Assembly (NCBI RefSeq): GCF_003574295.1
Contig: NZ_BHGK01000001.1
Span: forward strand, 1,922,001 to 1,986,000
From: Mediterraneibacter butyricigenes
GTDB taxonomy: Bacteria > Bacillota > Clostridia > Lachnospirales > Lachnospiraceae
Reading direction: 5' to 3'
DNA: 64,000 nucleotides
Of the stretch, positions 1 through 7,928 are shown piece by piece (position 1 is the first letter of the stretch; each line of letters begins with the position of its first letter). Below the pieces are notes generated by a model, which was not told where the DNA came from, made no database searches, and saw only the letters and a list, made by a program, of their open reading frames with translations. The position numbers and the translations under genes were made by a program.

Positions 1-2
1 AA

Positions 3-245
3 AAAGAAGCGATGAAACTGACCTGGTCGGATCAGGGGTATCTCTATCTGATCCGCGGCTATGGAACTCAGAAAACCACCGGGTTCAGCGTGGTAGTCGA
101 TGCGCTGTATGAGACGGAGGACGAGATTGTATTTCGTACCACGTTGAAAGGCCCGGCAAATCAGGAGGAAGCAAAAGACTACGACACCAGTCCGTATGTG
201 GTGGTAAAGTTGGAAACGACGGAGAAACCCTGCAGATTTGAGTGA
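3..245 (+). CDS. PrcB C-terminal-domain protein, 5' truncated by the window edge
   Basis: The reading frame is open to the left edge, and the first ATG (position 12) has no ribosome site in the few bases before it, so this is probably the C-terminal end of a longer protein. The visible part is about 77 residues. It carries the GYG...TGFSVVVDALYE pattern followed by a TTLKGP strand and a YDTSPYVVVKLE strand, which resembles the PrcB C-terminal domain of small secreted or lipoprotein-like proteins in Firmicutes. Family function is poorly known. A signal peptide, if any, would lie outside the window. Confidence 0.6.
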   Translation, partial: KEAMKLTWSDQGYLYLIRGYGTQKTTGFSVVVDALYETEDEIVFRTTLKGPANQEEAKDYDTSPYVVVKLETTEKPCRFE

Positions 246-442
246 GGCGAAGTGACCGGAAAAAGATGCGGAACCCTGCACAGTTCGCGCCTAGATGCGG
301 TGCATGAGCATCGGAAAATGTGTTGAGAGATCTGCAGTAAAGCCGGAAGAACGAGAGAAATTCGAATGGGGAAAGCCGGGAAACGGAAAGGACGATAAAA
401 GGAAAATATCGGGAAAGGGTAAGTAAAAGAAGGGAGTCAGAG

Positions 443-1990
443 ATGGAATTAGAGACAAGACGGATTCGAGGTCTGGAAATGAAAAAGACGGTGGTGGATC
501 AGTTCTATATAGATGAAGAGTTCAATGTGCCGGACAGTAAGGAGGATGTCCGGCGGATTTTGCTGGGAAAGGGAGAGGTGCGGATCGAGGATACTTCAAG
601 GGCAGAAGCTTATGTGAAAGTGAGCGGAAAAATTTTCTACCGGATCGTTTATCTGCCGGATCATGCCGAACCGCTTCCGGCATTTCTGGAAGGAAGTCTT
701 CCGTTCGAAGAGATGATTTATCTGGAAGAGGAAGGAGAAGAAGGTCAGGAATTGCAGCAGATTCGGGTCAGTCGTCTGGAATTTACACCGGGGCTGATTC
801 ATTCACGAAAACTCAGCCTGAGAGTTATGGTGGAATTGCAGGTATTCCGGGATCTGATGAAGGAAGAAGAGTTGACCGTGGGAGTGCCGGAAGATCAGAA
901 CCTGTGCTGTAAAAAGAAGGCGGGATCCGTTCTGGAACTGAAGGTGTCCCAGAAAGACCGGTATCGGATCAAAGAGGAAATGAAACTTCCGAAAACGAAG
1001 GAAAATATCGGGCAGATTCTATATGGGGATGTGGATTGCCGTAGTCTTTCTATCCGGATTCTGGAAGAGGAACTGCAACTGAAAGGGGAACTTTCGGTTT
1101 TCTGTCTGTATCTTTCGGAGGAAGGCAAGACGGACTGGAGCGAACAGCGAGTACCTTATGAAGGGAAAGTGGAAGTCAGCGGGGCAAAAGAAGGGATGAT
1201 CGATCAGATTTCCAGCGAACTGCGGGATGTTTCGCTGGAAGTGCGGATGGATGAGGATGGAGAAATGCGTGTAGTCGGAGTGGAAGGCACGCTTTTTCTG
1301 CAAATCTGTCTGTATGAAGAAACCAAGATGGAACTGGTGGAAGATGTGTATGCACCGGGGATGTACTGCGAGACGAAAACTACAGATGGAATCTACGAAC
1401 AACTCTTGATTCGGAATCAGCTGCAATACAAACTGGAAGAGGAGTTACTACTGCCGGAACTGGGCGAGGGAACATTGCAGATCTGTCATGGGGATGGCTC
1501 GATCCAGATGGAACAGACGAAGGTGATGGAGGAAGGAATTTATATAGAAGGAATTCTGTATTTGAATTTCCTGTATCTGAAAGCGGAGGATGAGATGCCG
1601 TTTGCTTCCTGGTCGGGAATGGTGCCGTTTTCCTATCTGTTGGAGTGCCCGAAACAGGAAGAAGAACTCTGTTACCATATTTCTCCGGGTGTAGAACAGA
1701 TTTCTTTCGGACTTCTTGGTGGGCAGAATGTGGAAGTGAAAGCAGTCTTATCGTTTGACGCACTGATCAGGACGAGAACACAGCAAAAAGTATTGCGCGA
1801 AGTAGATCTTACCCCATTTACCAGGGAAGAAATGGAACGGCGCCCGGGAATCGTGGGCTATATCGTAAAGGAGGGAGATACCCTGTGGGATCTGGCGAAG
1901 CGTTATCAGACTACAGAGGAAAAGATCAAAGCGGTAAATGGAATGGAACGGGAAGAACTTGAAAAGGGAGAAAAACTGATCCTTTATTGA
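443..1990 (+). CDS. sipL: SipL-like sporulation protein (SPOCS/DUF3794 repeats plus LysM)
   Basis: A 515-residue protein with three SPOCS (DUF3794) modules, seen from recurring strands such as GKIFYRIVYLP (about 60-75), GELSVFCLYLS (about 215) and GILYLNFLYLK (about 370). A C-terminal LysM domain follows (about 470-513, starting IVKEGDTLWDLAKRY). Length and order match SipL of Clostridioides difficile, which binds SpoIVA through LysM and helps anchor the coat to the forespore. The start has AGAAGGGAGTCAGAG before the ATG. No signal peptide is visible, fitting a mother-cell cytoplasmic protein. Assignment to SipL rather than another SPOCS protein rests on the LysM tail and the size. Confidence 0.8.
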   Translation: MELETRRIRGLEMKKTVVDQFYIDEEFNVPDSKEDVRRILLGKGEVRIEDTSRAEAYVKVSGKIFYRIVYLPDHAEPLPAFLEGSLPFEEMIYLEEEGEEGQELQQIRVSRLEFTPGLIHSRKLSLRVMVELQVFRDLMKEEELTVGVPEDQNLCCKKKAGSVLELKVSQKDRYRIKEEMKLPKTKENIGQILYGDVDCRSLSIRILEEELQLKGELSVFCLYLSEEGKTDWSEQRVPYEGKVEVSGAKEGMIDQISSELRDVSLEVRMDEDGEMRVVGVEGTLFLQICLYEETKMELVEDVYAPGMYCETKTTDGIYEQLLIRNQLQYKLEEELLLPELGEGTLQICHGDGSIQMEQTKVMEEGIYIEGILYLNFLYLKAEDEMPFASWSGMVPFSYLLECPKQEEELCYHISPGVEQISFGLLGGQNVEVKAVLSFDALIRTRTQQKVLREVDLTPFTREEMERRPGIVGYIVKEGDTLWDLAKRYQTTEEKIKAVNGMEREELEKGEKLILY

Positions 1991-2066
1991 AAGCACCGGA
2001 AACGGAAAGAACTGTCCTTATTAAGAAAAAATAGGCGGAAAATAGCGAAATATAAGGCATGCGGGG

Positions 2067-2095
2067 TTGAATTTAAAAGTGGAGTAGGGTATACT
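2067..2095 (+). promoter_or_regulatory. Sigma-A promoter for ispE
   Basis: TTGAAT at 2067-2072 and TATACT at 2090-2095 are separated by 17 bp, close to the sigma-A consensus. It lies about 45 bp upstream of the ispE start, in the gap after the SPOCS gene. It would drive ispE and the following gntR gene, which begins one base after the ispE stop. Confidence 0.7.
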
Positions 2096-2110
2096 TGAAA
2101 CAGATAATAC

Positions 2111-2118
2111 TGTATACA
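2111..2118. promoter_or_regulatory. TGTATACA palindrome, possible GntR/FCD operator
   Basis: A perfect TGTATACA palindrome sits about 15 bp downstream of the -10 box, between promoter and ribosome site. Palindromes of the TTGTATACAA kind are typical targets of FCD-type GntR regulators, and such a regulator is encoded as the second gene of this operon. Autoregulation is inference. Confidence 0.35.
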
Positions 2119-2140
2119 AAGTACAAGGGGAAAACAATTC

Positions 2141-3019
2141 ATGAAAAATGAGATGAGACTCAAAGCATTGGCAAAGATTAATCTCGGTCTGGATGTACTG
2201 GGAAGAAGGGAAAATGGATATCATGACGTAAAGATGATCATGCAGTCCATTTATCTGTATGATCAGGTGACTCTGAAAAAGACAAAGGAGCCGGGGATCA
2301 CTCTTTCCACCAACCTGCATTTTCTGCCGGTAAATGAGAATAATATTGCTTACAAGGCAGCGGCACTTCTGATGGAAGAATTTCATTTAGAAGGCGGGAT
2401 GGAGATCCAGTTGCAGAAATATATTCCGGTGGCAGCAGGGATGGCCGGCGGAAGTACCAATGCGGCAGCCGTCTTATTTGGAATGAACCGGATGTACGAT
2501 CTGGGACTGAGCCAGAAAGAACTGATGGATCGAGGCGTTACCCTGGGGGCAGATGTACCGTACTGTATTATGCGAGGAACCGTACTGGCAGAGGGAATCG
2601 GTGAGGAGCTGACCACACTTCCGGCAATGCCGAAGTGTACAATCCTGGTGGCAAAACCGCCGATCAGTGTTTCCACAAAGGAAGTTTATGAAGCAATTGA
2701 CGCAAAACCGGATCTGAAGCATCCGGATATCGACGGAATCATCGATGGGCTGAAGAAGGGATCTTTGGAAGCCGTGGCAGCATCGATGGGAAATGTTCTG
2801 GAAGAAGTAACCGGAGAAAAATACCCGGTGATCGGACAGATTGAACAGGTGATGAAAGAAAACGGAGCATTGAACGCATTGATGAGCGGAAGCGGTCCTA
2901 CCGTATTCGGCATCTATAAAGAACGTTCAAAGGCGAAAGAAGCAGCCAGAAAGCTCCGGAAACTTGGATACGCAAGACAGGTCTATGTGACGAATGTACA
3001 TGGAGTGAGGAGATCATAG
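2141..3019 (+). CDS. ispE: 4-diphosphocytidyl-2-C-methyl-D-erythritol kinase
   Basis: A 292-residue GHMP kinase of the non-mevalonate (MEP) isoprenoid pathway, phosphorylating CDP-methylerythritol at the 2-hydroxyl with ATP. The N-terminus has KALAKINLGLDVLGRRENGYHDV with the catalytic Lys and the GYH motif. The glycine-rich ATP loop PVAAGMAGGSTNAAA is at about 87-101, Asp of the GADVPY motif at about 140, and the C-terminal GHMP motif LMSGSGPTVFG at about 246. Length is typical. The gene is followed at once by a GntR regulator, an arrangement often seen in Clostridia. Confidence 0.95.
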   Translation: MKNEMRLKALAKINLGLDVLGRRENGYHDVKMIMQSIYLYDQVTLKKTKEPGITLSTNLHFLPVNENNIAYKAAALLMEEFHLEGGMEIQLQKYIPVAAGMAGGSTNAAAVLFGMNRMYDLGLSQKELMDRGVTLGADVPYCIMRGTVLAEGIGEELTTLPAMPKCTILVAKPPISVSTKEVYEAIDAKPDLKHPDIDGIIDGLKKGSLEAVAASMGNVLEEVTGEKYPVIGQIEQVMKENGALNALMSGSGPTVFGIYKERSKAKEAARKLRKLGYARQVYVTNVHGVRRS

Positions 3020-3020
3020 T

Positions 3021-3695
3021 ATGGAACCAAAATTTGAAGTGAAAATGGATGAGTTTCTTCCATTAAGAGATGTAGTATTTAATACACTACGCCAGGCCAT
3101 TCTCCGCGGAGAATTAAAACCCGGCGAACGCCTGATGGAGATCCAGCTTGCCAATAAGCTGGGGGTAAGCCGGACTCCGATCCGGGAAGCAATCCGCAAA
3201 CTGGAGCTGGAAGGTCTGGTATTAATGATTCCGCGAAAGGGTGCGGAAGTGGCAGAAATTACAGAAAAAAATATGCTGGATGTGCTGGAGGTAAGAAGAG
3301 CACTGGAAGAACTGGCAGTAAAGCTGGCCTGCGAGCGGATCACGGAAGAAGAGATCCAGGAATTAAAGGATGCAGCCGATGCTTTTCAGAAGATTCTGAG
3401 TGAAAAGGATATTACGAAGATTGCGGAAGCGGACGAAGCATTCCACGATGTGATTTTCAAATCTACGGGAAATGACCGCCTGATTCAGCTTTTGAACAGT
3501 CTAAGAGAGCAAATGTACCGGTATCGGTTGGAATATCTGAAGCGGGAAGAGTACCATCCGCAGCTTCTGGAAGAACACCAGCAGATCATTGATCGGATTA
3601 CCAGAAAGGATCAGAGCGAGGCGGCAGAGCTGATCGACCGCCATATCGGAAACCAGGTGGATGTGATGCTGGAAATGATCCGACATAAAAAATAA
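3021..3695 (+). CDS. GntR-family (FCD) transcriptional regulator
   Basis: A 224-residue regulator. The N-terminal winged HTH is at about 10-75, with GELKPGERLMEIQLANKLG and SRTPIREAIRKLELEGLV. An all-helical FCD ligand-binding domain fills the rest, with D/H metal-ligand candidates in the EADEAFHDVIF segment and a late RHIGNQV segment. It starts one base after the ispE stop, so the two are probably co-translated. The ligand is unknown; FCD domains usually bind organic acids. A TGTATACA palindrome near the operon promoter could be its target. Confidence 0.88.
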   Translation: MEPKFEVKMDEFLPLRDVVFNTLRQAILRGELKPGERLMEIQLANKLGVSRTPIREAIRKLELEGLVLMIPRKGAEVAEITEKNMLDVLEVRRALEELAVKLACERITEEEIQELKDAADAFQKILSEKDITKIAEADEAFHDVIFKSTGNDRLIQLLNSLREQMYRYRLEYLKREEYHPQLLEEHQQIIDRITRKDQSEAAELIDRHIGNQVDVMLEMIRHKK

Positions 3696-3768
3696 GAATA
3701 CGGGAATGGTTTAGACGGGCATGATTTTGTGCATACTCCTACCAGAAGATGGAAAGGAGTTACATAGT

Positions 3769-4419
3769 ATGAGAAAAAAGGAATTTATGATCGGGCCTGT
3801 TCTGATCCTGACCGCGATTCTGACCGGATATCTGCTGACCGGGTTGTTCAACGCACAGCTCGGTGAAGCAAAAAGAATACAGGAGCAGGAACTGCAGGAA
3901 CATCTGGCAAAAGAAGTCCTGCGGTTTCATATATTGGCAAACAGCGACAGTGTCAAAGACCAGGAACTAAAAGTGCAGGTGAAGGAAGGGGTCCTGGACT
4001 GGATGGAACAGACGATTCCGGAAGGCCTTTCGGGAGAGGAGACTAGAGAATGGATGCGCTCCCATACACAGGAAATTACGGAACTCAGCGAGCTGATTCT
4101 GGAAGATGCAGGAGAAAAGACGACGGTACAGACGGCGGTGACGACCTGCTATTTTCCACAGAAAACTTACGGAGACCTGACATTTCCGGCGGGAAACTAT
4201 GAGGCACTGCGCATTGAGATCGGGCAGGCGAAAGGACATAACTGGTGGTGTGTGCTTTATCCGAATCTGTGTTTTCTGGACGGTACCTGCAAAATCGTAC
4301 CGAAACAGGGGAAAGAAAATCTGAAACAGGTGGTAACAGAAGAAGAATATGAGTGGATTACCACAGGAAAACCTGTGAAAGCGAAGAGTTATATTCTGGA
4401 ACAGATAAGGATGCCATGA
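3769..4419 (+). CDS. spoIIR: Stage II sporulation protein R
   Basis: A 216-residue secreted signalling protein made in the forespore. In the family it triggers SpoIIGA to process pro-sigma-E in the mother cell. A membrane or signal segment spans about 6-28 (FMIGPVLILTAILTGYLLTG), followed by the diagnostic RFHILANSDSVKDQELKV stretch and, later, GNYEALRIEIG and NWWCVLYPNLCF. The start at 3769 is chosen because AAAGGAG lies nine bases before it; an in-frame ATG at 3721 lacks a site and would add 16 residues before the signal segment. The stop overlaps a downstream ATG (ATGA). Confidence 0.93.
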   Translation: MRKKEFMIGPVLILTAILTGYLLTGLFNAQLGEAKRIQEQELQEHLAKEVLRFHILANSDSVKDQELKVQVKEGVLDWMEQTIPEGLSGEETREWMRSHTQEITELSELILEDAGEKTTVQTAVTTCYFPQKTYGDLTFPAGNYEALRIEIGQAKGHNWWCVLYPNLCFLDGTCKIVPKQGKENLKQVVTEEEYEWITTGKPVKAKSYILEQIRMP

Positions 4420-4451
4420 TTGTTCGGTTTGAAAAGAACGGAGAAACACAA

Positions 4452-5666
4452 ATGACAGAATTTTTGGTAACACATTTTATAAAGAATCATGAAGCGGTGG
4501 AAAAGGTGTCTGTCCGCACGGCCTATGGAGTGCTGGCCAGTGTGGTCGGCATCTTTTGCAATGTATTTTTGTTTGGGATGAAGCTGATCCTGGGACTGGT
4601 GCTGCACAGTGTGTCGGTCACGGCGGATGCGTTTAATAATCTGTCGGATGCAGGATCTTCTATCATCAGTTTTATCGGAGTCAAAATGGCTGAAAAACCG
4701 GCAGATGAGGAGCATCCTTTCGGACACGGACGAATGGAATATATCGCGGCTCTGATCGTGGCATTTCTGGTCATGGAAGTGGGCTTTACCTTTTTAAAGG
4801 ACTCTTTTTCCAAGATCTGGCATCCGGAGACCCTGCATTTTCAGGCAATTTCGATTACAATCTTGCTGTTGTCCATTGGGGTGAAGCTGTGGCTGGGTGT
4901 ATTTAACCGGAAACTGGGGGAGAAAATTCAGTCCAAGGTGATGATGGCGGTATTTGCCGATTCCATGGGAGACGTGATTACGACATCGGCAACGATTTTG
5001 TCGTTGATCGTCTATGGCCTGACTGGTGTAAATATTGATGCCTTCGTGGGTCTGGGCGTGGCACTGGTCGTAATGTGGGCAGGATTTTCGATTGCAAAAG
5101 ACACGCTGGAACCGTTGATCGGCGAGGCAGTAGATCCGGAAATCTATGAGAAAATTAAAAAATATGTGGAAAAATATGAGGGAATCGTGGGAACCCATGA
5201 TCTGATCGTACATAATTACGGACCGAACCGCAGTATGGCGAGTATCCATGCAGAAGTGCCGAATGATGTGAATATTGAGACTTCCCATGAAATCATTGAC
5301 CGGATTGAACGGGAAGCCATGGAAGAACTGGGGATTTTTCTGGTGATCCATATGGATCCCATCGAGACGAAAGACCAGCAGGTACTGATGATTCGGGGAC
5401 AGGTGGAAGAATTGCTGAAAAAGCTGGATCCGGATTCCAGTATCCATGATCTGCGGGTAGTCAACGGAGAAGAACAGATCAATATTATTTTTGATATGGT
5501 GGTGCCGTTCCGGTACAGCGATGAGGTGAAAGAACGCCTGCAATACGAACTGATCGATGGCCTGCAGAAGATTGATCCGCGGTATCAGTGCGTGATCACG
5601 GTGGAACACAGCTATGTGAGTGCACAGGAAGCGGAAACACCGAAGATGGGTGAGAATGAGAAATAA
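4452..5666 (+). CDS. Cation diffusion facilitator (CDF) family metal transporter
   Basis: An approximately 404-residue proton-coupled divalent metal exporter (Zn, Mn, Co or Fe; specificity not clear). Six membrane helices lie in the first 220 residues. Metal-site motifs include ADAFNNLSDAGSS in helix II, EHPFGHGRMEY in the loop, and ADSMGDVITT in helix V. The cytoplasmic C-terminal dimerisation domain is followed by a second ferredoxin-like stretch (about 300-390). The start at 4452 follows a GGAG site and matches usual family N-termini. An ATG at 4416 overlapping the spoIIR stop would add 12 residues and is the main alternative. Confidence 0.9.
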   Translation: MTEFLVTHFIKNHEAVEKVSVRTAYGVLASVVGIFCNVFLFGMKLILGLVLHSVSVTADAFNNLSDAGSSIISFIGVKMAEKPADEEHPFGHGRMEYIAALIVAFLVMEVGFTFLKDSFSKIWHPETLHFQAISITILLLSIGVKLWLGVFNRKLGEKIQSKVMMAVFADSMGDVITTSATILSLIVYGLTGVNIDAFVGLGVALVVMWAGFSIAKDTLEPLIGEAVDPEIYEKIKKYVEKYEGIVGTHDLIVHNYGPNRSMASIHAEVPNDVNIETSHEIIDRIEREAMEELGIFLVIHMDPIETKDQQVLMIRGQVEELLKKLDPDSSIHDLRVVNGEEQINIIFDMVVPFRYSDEVKERLQYELIDGLQKIDPRYQCVITVEHSYVSAQEAETPKMGENEK

Positions 5667-5838
5667 AGAATAAGAACTGTGCGGATAAAGATTGACTACA
5701 TGAGCTGTGCACAGTGAAAAGATAGAAAATGCGTGACGTATGCGAGTCAAGAAGATAAAATAATGCATGGGTTGCACGCAGCGAATAAAACAGATTAGTA
5801 AGCGTGTATTGTACATAAAAGAGAAACGAGGAAAACAG

Positions 5839-6567
5839 ATGTATACATTTAACGGAAGAATCCGATACAGTGAAATAGATCACAGAGATCAGCTGACCTT
5901 ACCGGCACTGATCAATTATTTTCAGGATTGCAGTACCTTTCATTCCGAGGATGTGGGAATGGGACATAAGGAACTGATGGCGAAGAATCGGGCGTGGATC
6001 CTGTCTTACTGGCAGGTGGAGATCACACGATACCCAAAACTCTGTGAGCGGGTGCAGGTTGGAACTTTTGCAACAGATTTTCAGAAATTTTTAGGCTATC
6101 GAAACTTTCTGATGAAGACAGAGGAAGGCGAAGAGCTGGCAAAGGCTTATGCGGTCTGGGTCTACATGGACATGATGAAAGGCCGTCCGGTGCGACTGCC
6201 GAAAGAGGAGGCAGATGCTTACGGAATCGAACCGGCATTGGATATGAAGATCGAGAGCCGGAAAGTAGCAGTTCCGGAAAGGTTAGAAGAGCGGGAGTCA
6301 TTCCCGGTGCGGAAGCATCACATTGATACCAATGAACATGTCAATAACTGTCAGTATGTGCAGATGGCGATGGATTATTTGCCAAGAGACCTGGAAATCA
6401 GAAGACTTCGGGTGGAATATAAAAAATCCGCAGTCCTGGGAGATATCATTTATCCGAAAGTGGCAGCAGAAGACGGAGTCTGGACCGTCGTACTGGAAAA
6501 TGAAGAGAATCAGGTCTATGCGGTGATCGAAGTCAGAGGATCACTTCCGCAAGAAGAAGCGTTATAG
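5839..6567 (+). CDS. Acyl-ACP thioesterase
   Basis: A 242-residue double-hotdog thioesterase of the FatA/FatB-related bacterial family, which hydrolyses acyl-ACP to free fatty acid. The N-terminal hotdog begins MYTFNGRIRYSEIDHRDQLT. The catalytic Asn/His region of the second hotdog appears as HIDTNEHVNNCQYVQMA (about 167-184). Start chosen at 5839 after a GAGG site seven bases upstream; an in-frame ATG at 5767 has no site. In related anaerobes these enzymes are thought to supply fatty acids or adjust chain length; the substrate here is not known. Confidence 0.88.
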   Translation: MYTFNGRIRYSEIDHRDQLTLPALINYFQDCSTFHSEDVGMGHKELMAKNRAWILSYWQVEITRYPKLCERVQVGTFATDFQKFLGYRNFLMKTEEGEELAKAYAVWVYMDMMKGRPVRLPKEEADAYGIEPALDMKIESRKVAVPERLEERESFPVRKHHIDTNEHVNNCQYVQMAMDYLPRDLEIRRLRVEYKKSAVLGDIIYPKVAAEDGVWTVVLENEENQVYAVIEVRGSLPQEEAL

Positions 6568-6665
6568 AAAATGTCAGCAGACAAAAAATGAAGAAAGAAA
6601 ATCCGGAAATATAAAAAGAGAAAAGAAGAAACAAGGAAACGGAAGAACGGAGGAAATAAAGAAAG

Positions 6666-7487
6666 ATGAAATTAGGAGAAAAACAGGTACTGACTGTAGT
6701 AAAAAAAGTGGAGTTCGGAGTGTATCTCGGCAGTGACAAAGAGAAGGTGTTGCTTCCGGCCAAACAGGTTCCGGCAGGAGTAGAGCCGGGGGATCCGGTA
6801 GAAGTCTTTCTTTATCGGGATTCCAGTGACCGTCTGATTGCGACGACGAACGAGCCGAAGATCACTCTGGGGGAACTGAAAGTGCTGACCGTAGTGGATA
6901 CCGGAAAAATCGGGGCGTTTCTGGACTGGGGGCTGGAAAAAGATCTGTTGCTTCCATTTAAAGAGCAGACCGCAGAAGTGAAAAAAGGAGATTCTTGTCT
7001 GGTGAGTCTTTATGAGGACAAGAGCGGACGGCTTTGCGCGACTATGAAAGTCTATCCGCTGCTCCGAACCGATTCTCCTTATAAGAAAGAAGATCAGGTG
7101 ACCGGAATTGTTTACGATACCAGTCGGGAATTCGGGGTATTTGTGGCGGTGGATGACCAGTATTCTGCAAGAATTCCGAAGAAGGAAGTCTATGGAAATC
7201 TGACCGTAGGAACCAGAGTGCAGGCCAGAGTCACCGCTGTGAAGGCAGACGGAAAGCTGGATTTGAGTGTGAGAGACCGGATTCCGCAGCAGATGGAAAA
7301 GGATGCGGACAAGATCTTAAAAGAAATGGAAAAACGGGGCGGCAGCTTACCGTTTACCGATAAGGCGGATCCGGAGCGGATCAAGGCAGAGTTGGGAATG
7401 AGCAAAGCAGCATTTAAACGTGCGGTGGGACGATTGATGAAAGCCGGTAAGATTGTGATTACTGACGGAAAAATTGTGCGCAGGTAA
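6666..7487 (+). CDS. CvfB/YitL-type S1 RNA-binding protein
   Basis: A 273-residue protein made of tandem S1-like OB folds and a C-terminal winged helix, as in CvfB of Staphylococcus and YitL of Bacillus. S1-type cores begin at LTVVKKVEFGVYLG (about 9), LTVVDTGKIGAFLDWG (about 75) and TGIVYDTSREFGVFVA (about 145). The last 60 residues form a winged helix (ADPERIKAELGMSKAAFKRA). The known CvfB binds RNA and affects virulence gene expression; the role here is inferred as RNA binding only. Confidence 0.82.
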   Translation: MKLGEKQVLTVVKKVEFGVYLGSDKEKVLLPAKQVPAGVEPGDPVEVFLYRDSSDRLIATTNEPKITLGELKVLTVVDTGKIGAFLDWGLEKDLLLPFKEQTAEVKKGDSCLVSLYEDKSGRLCATMKVYPLLRTDSPYKKEDQVTGIVYDTSREFGVFVAVDDQYSARIPKKEVYGNLTVGTRVQARVTAVKADGKLDLSVRDRIPQQMEKDADKILKEMEKRGGSLPFTDKADPERIKAELGMSKAAFKRAVGRLMKAGKIVITDGKIVRR

Positions 7488-7598
7488 ACCGAAAAGTAAA
7501 AAAATGGCAAAATTGCAGATCGGAAAGAAAAAAAGATTGCAATTCAATCCAGATTGGATATAATGGAAGAGGAAAAAGAAGAGAAAGGAGAAAAGAAA

Positions 7599-7832
7599 AT
7601 GAAAGTACAGAATATTACGGACGTAGAGGGATTGTTTAAGGTAATCGATGAGTGTAAAGGAAAAGTAGAATTAGTAACGGGCGAGGGAGATCGTTTGAAT
7701 CTGAAATCCAAACTTTCCCAGTATGTTTCTTTAGCAAATATTTTTTCAAATGGTGAGATTCCGGAACTGGAACTGATCGCACATGAAAAAGAAGATGTAG
7801 ACAAACTGATCGATTTCATCATGAGAGGATAA
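7599..7832 (+). CDS. Small conserved protein of unknown function upstream of dnaE
   Basis: A 77-residue soluble protein beginning MKVQNITDVEGLFKVID. Start selected because AAAGGAG lies eight bases before this ATG. The sequence alternates short helices and strands, including KVELVTGEGDRLNLKSKL and a C-terminal EKEDVDKLIDFIMRG helix. It has no cysteines, membrane segment or recognisable catalytic motif. It is followed by a terminator-like hairpin and then dnaE. I do not recognise a functional family. Confidence 0.7.
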   Translation: MKVQNITDVEGLFKVIDECKGKVELVTGEGDRLNLKSKLSQYVSLANIFSNGEIPELELIAHEKEDVDKLIDFIMRG

Positions 7833-7857
7833 GGCAGTTCGTCAGACGATGCTTTGG

Positions 7858-7908
7858 AGAGCTTTTGCACGATCCGGTGATCCGGGTGAGTGCGGGGCTC
7901 TTCTTTTT
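7858..7908 (+). terminator. Terminator-like hairpin between the small ORF and dnaE
   Basis: AGAGC (7858-7862) with TTTTGCAC can pair with GTGCGGGG and GCTCT (7890-7901), using U-G wobbles, around a GC-rich loop; TTCTTTTT follows. The T-run runs directly into a TTGTATACAA palindrome at 7907-7916, which may be an operator for dnaE. Confidence 0.5.
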
Positions 7909-7916
7909 GTATACAA
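7907..7916. promoter_or_regulatory. TTGTATACAA palindrome before dnaE
   Basis: A perfect 10-bp palindrome of the type bound by FCD-family GntR regulators, 12 bp upstream of the dnaE ATG and overlapping the terminator T-run. A related TGTATACA site lies before ispE-gntR. Functional significance is inferred from the motif only. Confidence 0.3.
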
Positions 7917-7928
7917 GGGAGAAATTAC

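Noticed and set aside
5705-5714. CTGTGCACAG palindrome before the thioesterase gene
   Set aside because: Ten bases only, no clear promoter next to it and no known regulator match.
4794-5816. 340-codon minus-strand frame
   Set aside because: It mirrors the CDF transporter gene; composition is typical of antisense shadow translation.
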